Shown here piece by piece: positions 17,609-25,259 of a DNA stretch of 64,000 nt. Below the pieces are notes generated by a model, which was not told where the DNA came from, ran no database searches, and was given only the letters and a program-made list of their open reading frames with translations. The translations under genes were made by a program, and so were the position numbers. This DNA is from Moorena sp. SIOASIH (GTDB lineage Bacteria; Cyanobacteriota; Cyanobacteriia; Cyanobacteriales; Coleofasciculaceae). The first letter of the stretch is position 1. The number at the start of each line of letters is the position of its first letter. The stretch spans positions 992,001-1,056,000 of the forward strand of contig NZ_JAAHIH010000003.1 in NCBI RefSeq assembly GCF_010671925.1, in the 5' to 3' direction.

Positions 17609-19318
17609 ATGTCTCATCCTCTATACGTTGCCTTTATCTGGCATCAGCACCAACCGATTTATAAATCCCACAACGGTACCTCGGTGGCATCAGGGCAATA
17701 TCATCTACCTTGGGTGCGCCTACATGGCACGAAAGATTACCTAGATTTGGTGCTGCTCCTAGAGAGCTACCCTAAGTTGCATCAAACGGTTAATCTAGTA
17801 CCAACTCTAATTTTGCAACTGGAAGATTACATTGCTGGTACTGCTTTCGATCCTTATCTGACCCTAGCGCTAACCTCCACTGAACAACTGAATCAACACC
17901 AGAAGCAATTTATCATCGAACATTTCTTTGATAGCAATCACTACACCCTGATTGACCCCCATCCCCGTTATCGGGAACTGTATGAGAGCCGCCAGGATAA
18001 AGGGAAAGAGTGGTGCCTAAACAATTGGACACTAGAGGATTACAGCGATCTACTAGCATGGCATAACCTAGCGTGGATTGATCCGTTGTTTTGGGATGAT
18101 CCCGATATTGCTAGATGGTTGGAGCAGGGGCGAAACTTCACTTTGTCAGACCGACAGCGAATTTACTCCAAGCAAAGAGAAATCCTCAGCCGCATCATCC
18201 CCCAACACCGGAAAATGCAAGATGTTGGTCAACTGGAAATAACTACAAGTCCCTATACTCACCCGATTCTACCGTTGTTAGTGGATACCAATTCTGGTCG
18301 TGTGGCTGTTCCTGAGATGAGTCTACCCCAACAGCGATTTCAGTGGGAGGAGGATATTCCCCGACACCTCCAGAAGGCTTGGCAGATCTATACAGAAAAA
18401 TTTGGACGAGCTCCACGTGGGCTATGGCCTTCCGAACAGTCAGTCAGTCCTGAAATTATACCTTACATTGCCGAAGCTGGGTTTAATTGGATGTGCTCTG
18501 ATGAAGTAGTATTGGGTTGCAGTATCAACCACTGTTTCGAACGGGATGAGAGAGGGAATGTTACCGAACCAGAGTTACTTTACCGCCCTTATCGTCTAGA
18601 AACAGATCACAAAGACCTAGTGATTGTGTTTCGAGACCACCGCTTATCAGATTTGATTGGCTTTACCTATGGGTCAATGTCACCGACTAAGGCAACGGCT
18701 GATTTCGTGGGACATTTAGACGGGATTCGCGCTTCCCTTGCGATCGCAGAGTGTAACCCTGACACTTCGAAACCCGAGCAATCTGAGGCATGCAGCGGTT
18801 TAGAGCAGCCTTGGCTAGTCACGATTGCTTTAGATGGAGAGAATTGCTGGGAAAACTATTCCGAAGATGGTTTACCCTTCCTCAAATCCCTCTATCAAAC
18901 TCTGAGTGATCATCCTGATATCAAACTCGTAACGGTTTCTGAGTTTATCGAACAATTTTCCCCTACAGAAACTATTCCGGCAAGTCAGCTACATAGTGGT
19001 TCCTGGGTAGATGGTAGCTTCACCACTTGGATTGGTGACCCAGTCAAGAATCGAGCCTGGGACTTACTCAGTGCAGCACGACAAACCTTAGCCAACCATC
19101 CGGAAGCCACGGAAGAAAATAATCCAGAAGTTTGGGAAGCCTTGTATGCAGCAGAAGGTTCTGACTGGTTTTGGTGGTTTGGTGAGGGTCATTCGTCCAA
19201 CCAAGATGCCGTCTTTGACCAGCTGTTCCGGGAACATTTGTCAGGGATTTACCGAGCACTGAATGAGCCAATGCCACCTAATCTCAAACACCCCTTAGTA
19301 TCTCTTCAGGTACCTTGA
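17609..19318 (+). CDS. GH57 family glycoside hydrolase (alpha-amylase/glucanotransferase type)
   Basis: The 569-aa protein starts with the GH57 signature YVAFIWHQHQPIY. Region 3 is RGLWPSEQSVSPE with the nucleophile-type Glu, and region 4 is ALDGENCWENY with the acid/base Asp. A C-terminal stretch SGSWVDGSFTTWIGDPVKNRAW is typical of bacterial GH57 proteins. The likely substrate is alpha-glucan (glycogen); exact specificity is unknown. I recall some cyanobacterial homologues as longer, so a shorter C-terminus is possible. ATG at 17609 follows AGGATAGCGATCGCACC with no strong ribosome site. Confidence 0.9.
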   Translation: MSHPLYVAFIWHQHQPIYKSHNGTSVASGQYHLPWVRLHGTKDYLDLVLLLESYPKLHQTVNLVPTLILQLEDYIAGTAFDPYLTLALTSTEQLNQHQKQFIIEHFFDSNHYTLIDPHPRYRELYESRQDKGKEWCLNNWTLEDYSDLLAWHNLAWIDPLFWDDPDIARWLEQGRNFTLSDRQRIYSKQREILSRIIPQHRKMQDVGQLEITTSPYTHPILPLLVDTNSGRVAVPEMSLPQQRFQWEEDIPRHLQKAWQIYTEKFGRAPRGLWPSEQSVSPEIIPYIAEAGFNWMCSDEVVLGCSINHCFERDERGNVTEPELLYRPYRLETDHKDLVIVFRDHRLSDLIGFTYGSMSPTKATADFVGHLDGIRASLAIAECNPDTSKPEQSEACSGLEQPWLVTIALDGENCWENYSEDGLPFLKSLYQTLSDHPDIKLVTVSEFIEQFSPTETIPASQLHSGSWVDGSFTTWIGDPVKNRAWDLLSAARQTLANHPEATEENNPEVWEALYAAEGSDWFWWFGEGHSSNQDAVFDQLFREHLSGIYRALNEPMPPNLKHPLVSLQVP

Positions 19319-19469
19319 TTGAACCGGCTAACTAATATACTATAATTTGTGGCTGTCGTGCCCGATAAATTGGGCTGCCATTAGGCTGGCTGGTTTAATC
19401 GGCAAGATTAATCAGGCTAGTTATGTCAAGGAAAATTTCAGCAGTCCAGAAACCAACTATATCCAAGCC

Positions 19470-20216
19470 GTGAAGCTATCTATCTACCACACCCCGGAAG
19501 AAACTCCCACAGACACCTTACCAGACTGTGCGATCGCAATTGACGTCCTGCGAGCCACGACGACCATGGCTACAGCTTTAAATGCTGGTGCTGAAGCCGT
19601 GCAAGTGTTCAGTGATATCGACCAGTTAATGAAAATCAGCGAACAATGGCCCACTGACAAACGGCTACGAGCTGGGGAAAGGGGTGGGAAAATGGTAGAG
19701 GGCTGTGATATGGGTAACTCGCCCTTAATTTGCACACCTGAGCGAGTAGATGGAAGGCGACTATTCATCAGTACCACCAACGGTACCCGTGCTTTACAGC
19801 GTGTCCAAAATTCCCCGGTAGTCCTAGCAGCAGCCTTAGTGAATCGTGTCGCAGCAGTGGAGTATTTACTGACCCACAAACCAGATACTATTTGGCTAGT
19901 GGGGTCAGGTTGGGAAGGAGCCTACTCCCTAGAAGACACGGTTTGTGCTGGGGCGATTAGTCAAAGACTTATGGAAGAAACCGGAGACTCAGTGGATGAC
20001 ATTGCTGGTAATGATGAAGTAATTGGTGCGATCGCACTTTACTCCCAGTGGCAAGATAAATTACTAGATATGTTCTATCACGCTAGTCACGGAAAACGGC
20101 TGCTGCGGCTGAATGGTCATGAAGATTTAAAGTATTGCGCTCAAACTGATGTATTAGACGCTTTACCGATTCAGAAAGAACCAGGGGTTTTGGTTAAAAA
20201 CCCAGTTATCGGGTAG
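19470..20216 (+). CDS. 2-phosphosulfolactate phosphatase family (ComB-like)
   Basis: The open frame begins at ATG 19347, but family similarity starts at KLSIYHTPEE, so I take GTG at 19470 (248 aa). Motifs are AIDVLRATTT near the N-terminus, RAGERGGKMVEGCDMGNSP, and LFISTTNGTRALQ, all typical of ComB-type Mg-dependent phosphatases. ComB acts in coenzyme M synthesis in archaea. In cyanobacteria its substrate is not established, so only the family call is firm. It lies downstream of the GH57 gene with a ~150-bp gap. Confidence 0.85.
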   Translation: MKLSIYHTPEETPTDTLPDCAIAIDVLRATTTMATALNAGAEAVQVFSDIDQLMKISEQWPTDKRLRAGERGGKMVEGCDMGNSPLICTPERVDGRRLFISTTNGTRALQRVQNSPVVLAAALVNRVAAVEYLLTHKPDTIWLVGSGWEGAYSLEDTVCAGAISQRLMEETGDSVDDIAGNDEVIGAIALYSQWQDKLLDMFYHASHGKRLLRLNGHEDLKYCAQTDVLDALPIQKEPGVLVKNPVIG

Positions 20217-20319
20217 CACGCACGCAGGTAACGAGAACTTTTTTCCGTTTTAGTTTGGGTACGGATTTATTTTTGATTGTTCAGCTAACCTCTAATGTGT
20301 TGGAATTTAATGTGTTGGA

Positions 20320-20535
20320 ATGAGCTCACCAGATTTTAACTCACTTAGCCAATTTCTCGAAGGACTCAGTGAAGAAGACTTAGCTCAACGATTAGGAGTA
20401 GCACCAGCAACACTCCAAGAGTTAAGAGACCAACCTGATTTTAAGCAGTGGAGTCAGAGTAAAGATCCAGAATCAGTTTCGTGGCGATATCATAAGGATA
20501 AGCAACGCTATATAGTCAACTTATCCTTTGGATAG
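20320..20535 (+). CDS. Small conserved-looking protein, 71 aa
   Basis: MSSPDFNSLSQFLEGLSEED is followed by a helix-turn-helix-like stretch (DLAQRLGVAPATLQELRDQ, about 20-38) and a C-terminal VSWRYHKDKQRYIVNLSFG. The arrangement suggests a compact DNA-binding-like fold, but I do not recognise a named family. Its ATG is in a clean context, and the protein has a natural composition unlike the shadow ORFs. Confidence 0.6.
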   Translation: MSSPDFNSLSQFLEGLSEEDLAQRLGVAPATLQELRDQPDFKQWSQSKDPESVSWRYHKDKQRYIVNLSFG

Positions 20536-20542
20536 CGGTGTG

Positions 20543-20592
20543 ACCCCGCGCTTTTTAAAAGCGCTAGGGAAGGCGCACCAAGAGAGTGTGTC
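20543..20592. repeat. Dispersed repeat with CGCGCTTTTT core
   Basis: GACCCCGCGCTTTTTAAAAG, then GCGCTAGGGAAGGCGCACCAAGAGAGTG. A closely related sequence lies inverted at about 49,940-49,990, and a partial copy at about 11,390-11,435. It begins eight bases after the stop of the 71-aa gene, and its AAAGCGC/GCGCTTT arms can form a hairpin that may act in transcript ending. Confidence 0.6.
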
Positions 20593-20649
20593 ATGGTTTT
20601 TTTTGATTAATCATAGTTTCGTCGAATCTATCAGTAAGGCTAATCAATA

Positions 20650-21651
20650 CTAAAACTGCTTCAAAAAGCGCAGATCACTGTTGTACAATCGACGAATATC
20701 ATCAATCTGGTGCAGAACCATGGCAAAACGTTCTACTCCAAAACCAGCAGCGAAACCTGTATAAATTTCAGGATCATAGCCTACAGCCTTGAGTACATTG
20801 GGGTCAACCATACCGCAACCCATCACTTCTAACCATTTCCCCTTCCACTGCACATCCACCTCTGCTGAAGGTTCAGTGAAAGGAAAATAACTGGCACGGA
20901 AACGTACTTCTAACTCTTCCCCAAACATTGCTTCCAAAAATTCCTTAAGGGTTCCTTTGAGGTCGGTAAAGGTTATCCCTTCATCCACTGCCAACAGTTC
21001 TATCTGATGGAACACTGCCGAGTGGGTAGCATCTACCGTATCCCGTCGATAAACTCGACCAGGTGCCACAATCCGAATCGGTGGCTCATGGTTTTCCATG
21101 TAGCGAATCTGCACCGAAGAGGTATGGGTACGCAGCAAATTCCCATCCGGCAAGTAGAAGGTATCTTGCATATCCCGAGCCGGATGGTCAGGGGGAGTAT
21201 TAAGGGACTCAAAGTTATAGTAATCTGTCTCCATCTCTGGGCCAGTAGCAATGGTGTAGCCTAAACCAACAAAAATATCTAATGCCCGATCAATGGTGCT
21301 ATTGAGGGGGTGAATTCGACCTTGGGGACGATATACCCCTGGCATAGTCACATCCAGGGTTTCTGATCGCAATTTTGCCTGAATTTCAGCTGCTTTCAGG
21401 TCTTGGAGCCTCTGCTCTAGGTTCTGCTGGAGGGTTTCTTTGACAACATTTGCGATCGCACCAATCTTAGGTCGGTCTGCTGGTGCTAACTTACCCATTC
21501 CCCGCAATATCTGAGACAGTTGCCCTTTCTTGCCTAGGTAATTAATGCGCAACTGTTCCAATTGTTCCAAGGTATCAGCAGAAGCGATCGCAATGGTTGC
21601 TTCTTCTTTGAGTGTAGCTAGTTGGGTCTCAATCTCGTTGAGGCTTGTCAT
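20650..21651 (-). CDS. pheS: Phenylalanyl-tRNA synthetase alpha subunit
   Basis: PheS charges tRNA-Phe as an alpha2-beta2 enzyme with PheT. The open frame extends to 21699, but the family N-terminus MTSLNEIETQLATL fits the ATG at 21651 (333 aa). An N-terminal coiled coil covers about 1-80. Class II catalytic motifs follow: HPLNSTIDRAL, DTVDATHSAVFHQIELLAVD and the motif 3 GFGVERFAMVLHQIDD. pheT is not adjacent, which is common in cyanobacteria. The upstream DNA carries a palindrome (GCCCCACAC...GTGTGGG, about 21685-21718) and an IS-related repeat. Confidence 0.95.
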   Translation of the reverse strand: MTSLNEIETQLATLKEEATIAIASADTLEQLEQLRINYLGKKGQLSQILRGMGKLAPADRPKIGAIANVVKETLQQNLEQRLQDLKAAEIQAKLRSETLDVTMPGVYRPQGRIHPLNSTIDRALDIFVGLGYTIATGPEMETDYYNFESLNTPPDHPARDMQDTFYLPDGNLLRTHTSSVQIRYMENHEPPIRIVAPGRVYRRDTVDATHSAVFHQIELLAVDEGITFTDLKGTLKEFLEAMFGEELEVRFRASYFPFTEPSAEVDVQWKGKWLEVMGCGMVDPNVLKAVGYDPEIYTGFAAGFGVERFAMVLHQIDDIRRLYNSDLRFLKQF

Positions 21652-21776
21652 CAGTAATTTTAGGTTAGCTAAGACCGCTAGACATGCCCCACACCTCAAT
21701 GCGCAGCATGAGTGTGGGATGAATCGCGGACAGGATCTTTAATGGTTTTGAGATCGTCTATAATCAAAGTAGTAGG

Positions 21777-21915
21777 GAAGACAAATTAAGAGCTAACCGC
21801 CACCTACGTGCTTAAAAATAGAACTTATTGTATTGTTCCGGCGCGGAGGGGCATCCCGTGTCGTTAATAAAGCTTACCGAGTATCCGAACTGTTGGGTGG
21901 AGTTGGTAAGAAGCC
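21777..21915 (-). repeat. IS-related repeat (family A), uninterrupted copy
   Basis: Read on the minus strand: GCTTCTTACCAACTCC, TTATTAACGACACGG, GATGCCCC, CCGGAACAATAC, GTTCTATTTT and GGTGGCGGTTAGCTCTTAA. The same blocks occur in the same order at 37,687-37,939 on the plus strand, where a 107-bp hairpin module separates CGACACGG from GGATGCCCC. A nearby palindrome (TTCATCCCACACTCATGCTG) recurs at about 49,830, beside the tnpB gene. Confidence 0.75.
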
Positions 21916-22090
21916 CACACTGTAATCTTCGGCGAAGCCGACGCTACGCGAACGATAAGCGTGTGGGAGTATGTCACTAAGAGAAGAACCGGAAACCCCT
22001 GTCATTTATGCAGGACTGTTTAATTTTACCAAAAATAATGGGTAATCGCGCCCCGTCCTTATAGGACGGCTTTTTTTTTAAACAATGCCC

Positions 22091-22120
22091 TTGACAGTTT
22101 GTATTAGGTGTGCTTATATT
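22091..22120 (+). promoter_or_regulatory. Sigma-70-type promoter in the TnpB element leader
   Basis: TTGACA (22091-22096) and TATATT (22115-22120) are 18 bp apart. The corresponding position in the 43.0-kb copy has TTGACA, 17 bp, TATGAT, so the promoter is conserved between copies. Confidence 0.6.
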
Positions 22121-22297
22121 AAATTCTAAGCAATAAACTTTTAAACTAGATAAATACTATCTAACCATAAGTAGGCAACGTAAAAAATATGTATCTGATA
22201 CATATTGCGTAATTTGGTCTAACGACTTAAACGTCTCAGAAAAATTTAAATAAAAAAAAGTATCTATCTATCTATATAAAAAAAAGGTACGGTGGGG

Positions 22298-22406
22298 TTT
22301 GAAGTTACCGTAATCAGATGGTCGTCTTTATATTTTTAGGGTTATGCAGAATAGGGATCAAGGTTTTGTACTAAGGCGACCCTCTGATCAGGTGCGCGTT
22401 TCCGGC
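22298..22406 (+). repeat. ~107-bp hairpin module, copy 1
   Basis: It begins with GAAGTTACCGTAA, forms a stem CAGATGGTCGTCTT / AAGGCGACCCTCTG around a ~43-nt loop, and ends CGCGTTTCCGG. It splits the TnpB remnant between GGTACGGTGGGG and CAGACCGAAACC, which are nearly continuous in the copy at 42.7 kb. See the copy at 37,749. Confidence 0.7.
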
Positions 22407-22495
22407 AGACCGAAACCTAGATCCATTATCTAAACACTTAGGTCGAATTGTCCTCTACTTTTTTTGGTTCCGACCTGCTATACGCAAGACAGCAA

Positions 22496-22547
22496 GGCCT
22501 ATGGCCACGCTACGCGAACGTTGAAGGCGCACGCGTGGCCATAGGCC
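22496..22547. repeat. Palindromic dispersed repeat with 15-bp perfect arms
   Basis: The arms are GGCCTATGGCCACGC (22496-22510) and GCGTGGCCATAGGCC (22533-22547). The interior TACGCGAACG is the same core that is inserted in frame in the repeat protein at 2.2-3.0 kb. Here it lies inside the TnpB remnant. Confidence 0.8.
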
Positions 22548-22688
22548 AAGTAAGAATCCCCATTCTTATAGGACGGGGAGTGTCAATGAAAAAATTTTCA
22601 GGTAAGTGGGTTAGACGGTCTTAGAGTACATCAATTTCAGATTAGAATCGAACAGCGACTTTTATCTTTAGCTGCAGTATCCTATCTT

Positions 22689-23501
22689 ATGAAATTGCTG
22701 ATCAGCAACGATGATGGTATCTTCGCCCTTGGTGTACGTACCCTTGCCAACACCCTCGCTGAAGCGGGGCACAATGTTACCGTAGTATGTCCTGACCGAG
22801 AGCGCTCAGCAACTGGTCACGGTTTGACCCTCCATGACCCGATCCGTGCTGAAGTTATAGATAACATCTTTCATCCCAAGGTTACTGCTTGGTCTTGTTC
22901 TGGAACCCCTTCAGACTGTGTAAAGCTGGCTTTGTGGGCATTAATGGATAGTGCGCCAGATTTAGTGCTTTCTGGCATTAACCACGGCTCTAACCTGGGT
23001 ACTGATGTCCTCTACTCTGGCACTGTCTCAGCCGCTATGGAAGGGGTAATCGGAGGGATTGCCAGCATTGCCTTCAGTATAGCCAGCTACACCTCAAAGG
23101 AGTTTCAAGTAGCGGCTTCGTTTGCGAAAACTCTCCTAAATCAGCTGTCCGAGCAACCCTTACCAAAAACAACATTACTCAATGTGAACGTGCCACCTGT
23201 TAAACTTTCCGAAATAGCTGGTATTGCCATTACCCGTCAAGGGATTCGTCGTTACATTGAGAATTTTGAGAAACGAGTTGATCCCCGAGGTAAAATCTAT
23301 TACTGGTTAGCTGGTGAAGTTATTGAGGATGTGGAACAACCCGATCATATTCACTTACCTCAAGATATCCCTACTGATGTTCAGGCAATTCGCAACAACT
23401 ACATTACCATCACCCCTTTACAATATAACCTCACTGATACCGCTAGGGTGTATCACTTGAAGCAGTTGAAACTGGGTCAGGATGAAGGATGTTCGCCGTA
23501 G
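22689..23501 (+). CDS. surE: 5'-nucleotidase SurE
   Basis: SurE is a metal-dependent nucleoside-5'-phosphate phosphatase linked to stationary-phase survival. The 270-aa protein starts MKLLISNDDGIFALGV, with the metal-binding DD at 8-9. It has the ATGHGLTLHDP segment, a CSGTPSDCVKLA motif and the SGINHGSNLGTDVLYSGTVS active-site loop. Length and motif order are normal for the family. The ATG at 22689 is unambiguous by homology. A transposon remnant ends about 100 bp upstream, leaving little room for its promoter. Confidence 0.95.
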   Translation: MKLLISNDDGIFALGVRTLANTLAEAGHNVTVVCPDRERSATGHGLTLHDPIRAEVIDNIFHPKVTAWSCSGTPSDCVKLALWALMDSAPDLVLSGINHGSNLGTDVLYSGTVSAAMEGVIGGIASIAFSIASYTSKEFQVAASFAKTLLNQLSEQPLPKTTLLNVNVPPVKLSEIAGIAITRQGIRRYIENFEKRVDPRGKIYYWLAGEVIEDVEQPDHIHLPQDIPTDVQAIRNNYITITPLQYNLTDTARVYHLKQLKLGQDEGCSP

Positions 23502-23517
23502 GGGTTCGGTGTAGGGT

Positions 23518-23941
23518 AGGATGAAGGATGAAAGATGAAGGATGAAGGATAAAGTTTTGGAAAATTTACCTAAATTTATATTGACAAATGAGCAACTTTA
23601 CTGTTTTTATACAGAAATAAAAGTGACCGTTTAACCCTCAAAAATAAGGTGAAAAGCCGCCATGCTGCGACAACTGTAATCAGCCGATTTCTATAACCAT
23701 TGAAGCAGGTATTGATCAGATGGGTAATAATTGTAAGACCCGTCGGCGAGAGCTTAAGAAAGAAAAAGCTGAAACCAACTAGTCAACTAATTTTTTTTTT
23801 TTAAACCTTCAACCTTCAACCTTCAATTTTAAACCTTCAACTTTAAAACTCCAACATTAAACTTTTAACTTTAAACCTTTAACATTTAAATTTCAACCTT
23901 CAACCTTCAACCTTCAACCTTCAACCTTCAACCTTCAACCT
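23518..23941. repeat. Noncoding gap with GATGAAG and CCTTCAA heptamer arrays
   Basis: GATGAAG-type repeats at about 23,518-23,552 follow surE. CCTTCAA-type repeats, partly degenerate, run from about 23,803 to 23,946 and enter the 3' end of the HD-GYP-like gene on the minus strand. I see no gene between them. Confidence 0.85.
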
Positions 23942-24550
23942 TCAACCACCGCCTCGATAGTACAGTTCAAGAAAGCGGAAAAACTTTTCACAGAGTTCTG
24001 GATCTCTTGCCCCAACTTTTATTTCTTTGGTAATTTCTGCTACAGCCTGTTTCCAGTAGGGGCGAATGCCTGGGGGATCACTACGGTTACGATATAGCCG
24101 CTTGCTGATGATAGCATCTGCCGCATTCACCAGCTGAAAGACCTGAACAATGTAAGGAATTTTTTCACCACGCAACCCATCCGGATAACCAGTGCCATTC
24201 AGCCTCTCTTGGTGGGTACGCACTAAGAAGGCAAACTCCTTGAGGAGGGGATGCTGGTTACAAATCAGTTCTGAAACTTCAGGATACTCCTTAACTTTTG
24301 TCCACTCCTTTTCTGTCAGCGGTTCTGTTTTGAACAGGATCTGATCGGGAATGCTAATTTTCCCTAAACCGTGGCAATAGCACAAAAAAACCAGCTGACG
24401 CATTGATTCTGGCTCTAACTTTAACCAGCGCCCAAAATGCATGCACATAGTTCGCAGACGATAGCACCTTAAGCCAATCGGGACGTTGCGAGCCAACTGG
24501 ATTTGTTCAAGGAAATTTAGGATATCGGCGTCCCCAGAACGAAGCATCAA
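23942..24550 (-). CDS. HD-GYP-like domain protein with altered catalytic motif
   Basis: The 202-aa protein is an HD-GYP-type fold with little else. In place of HDIGK it has CHGLGKISIPD (about residues 60-70), so the metal-binding Asp of the HD pair is Gly here. The second motif is HQERLNGTGYPDGLRGEKIP (about 112-131) and keeps His and the GYP-like GTGYP. Loss of the HD Asp suggests weak or absent c-di-GMP hydrolysis; a binding role is possible. The stop codon lies inside the first unit of the CCTTCAA array, so the C-terminus abuts the repeat. Confidence 0.75.
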   Translation of the reverse strand: MMLRSGDADILNFLEQIQLARNVPIGLRCYRLRTMCMHFGRWLKLEPESMRQLVFLCYCHGLGKISIPDQILFKTEPLTEKEWTKVKEYPEVSELICNQHPLLKEFAFLVRTHQERLNGTGYPDGLRGEKIPYIVQVFQLVNAADAIISKRLYRNRSDPPGIRPYWKQAVAEITKEIKVGARDPELCEKFFRFLELYYRGGG

Positions 24551-25259
24551 ACTTTGAAGTTGGTTTTGGTTTTAACAATTAAATTATCCCTATCTATTAG
24601 CTTACACATGTGAATTTTTTATGAAGCTAATCCAGTTTATTAAGTCGTTATCCCATAGTGGTAGCCCTCTAGAAGTAGTGAGAGACGTTGGTAAAATCGA
24701 CTCCTACCAAGGAATAAAACTGCCAAAATCACGACTTGTTTAGAACTAGGGAACTACCGATTTTGGTTAATTTTTCATGAGGCTGATTTGTAAGTATTCA
24801 GCTATCAGCTATCACCTATCAGCTTATGGGCTACAGATGGTGCTACTTGAGGTGCTATCAGCTTATGGGCATAGGGAAAGCTACACCGAACAGCTTTTGA
24901 ACAAGCGATGCAGCTTCGGAACAGGGGAGGCAGTCGGCCAAAGGGGGTTCCCACGGGGCTTTCAAGGTGCGGACGCAGGTGACCCACGCAGCCCCTACCC
25001 ACTCGCTATTGCCGTGGTTTCCCCCACTCGCGCTTGGGATCAAGACAACAGGTAAGCATTCGTTTAATCTGAGTTAAGTCACAGCGCTTGTGGCCTGTGC
25101 CACATGCTTGTGGCCTGTGCCACAAAGCTGTTCGCGTTCGCGAATGGCTCACGGGCTCACGGCTGACCGCATTAGGCTGCCCGAAAGAGGTTTATTTTAA
25201 GCATTAGGGTGACCGCATTAGGGTGACCGCATTAGGCTGAATGCTGAGGCTGATTCAGT
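24551..25259. other. Repeat-rich intergenic region
   Basis: No gene is supported. It contains CAGCTATCAGCTATCA-type repeats (about 24,795-24,830), a 20-bp tandem GCTTGTGGCCTGTGCCACAT (25086-25125, each copy near-palindromic), a TTCGCGTTCGCGAA palindrome (about 25,130-25,145) and repeated GACCGCATTAGG units (about 25,165-25,240). Short ORFs on both strands here are repeat shadows. Confidence 0.7.

Larger units (their letters stand above)
22035..22590 (+). mobile_element. Internally deleted IS200/IS605-type TnpB element with nested insertions
   Basis: The left end has the CCGTCCTTATAGGACGG hairpin and GGGTAATCGCGCCCC. The right end is GAATCCCC...GGGGAGTGTCAA. Both match the copy at 42.6-43.1 kb in opposite orientation. 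Between them remain the 5' leader (palindrome ATATGTATCTGATACATAT at about 22,187-22,205) and a scrap of the tnpB 3' end. The 3' part is interrupted by a ~109-bp hairpin module (22298-22406) and by a palindromic repeat (22496-22547). The element ends about 100 bp before surE. Confidence 0.75.

Noticed and set aside
24777..25055. 92-codon ORF and antisense partners
   Set aside because: Built from CAGCTATCAG repeats and GC-rich spacer, with overlapping ORFs in several frames and no motif.
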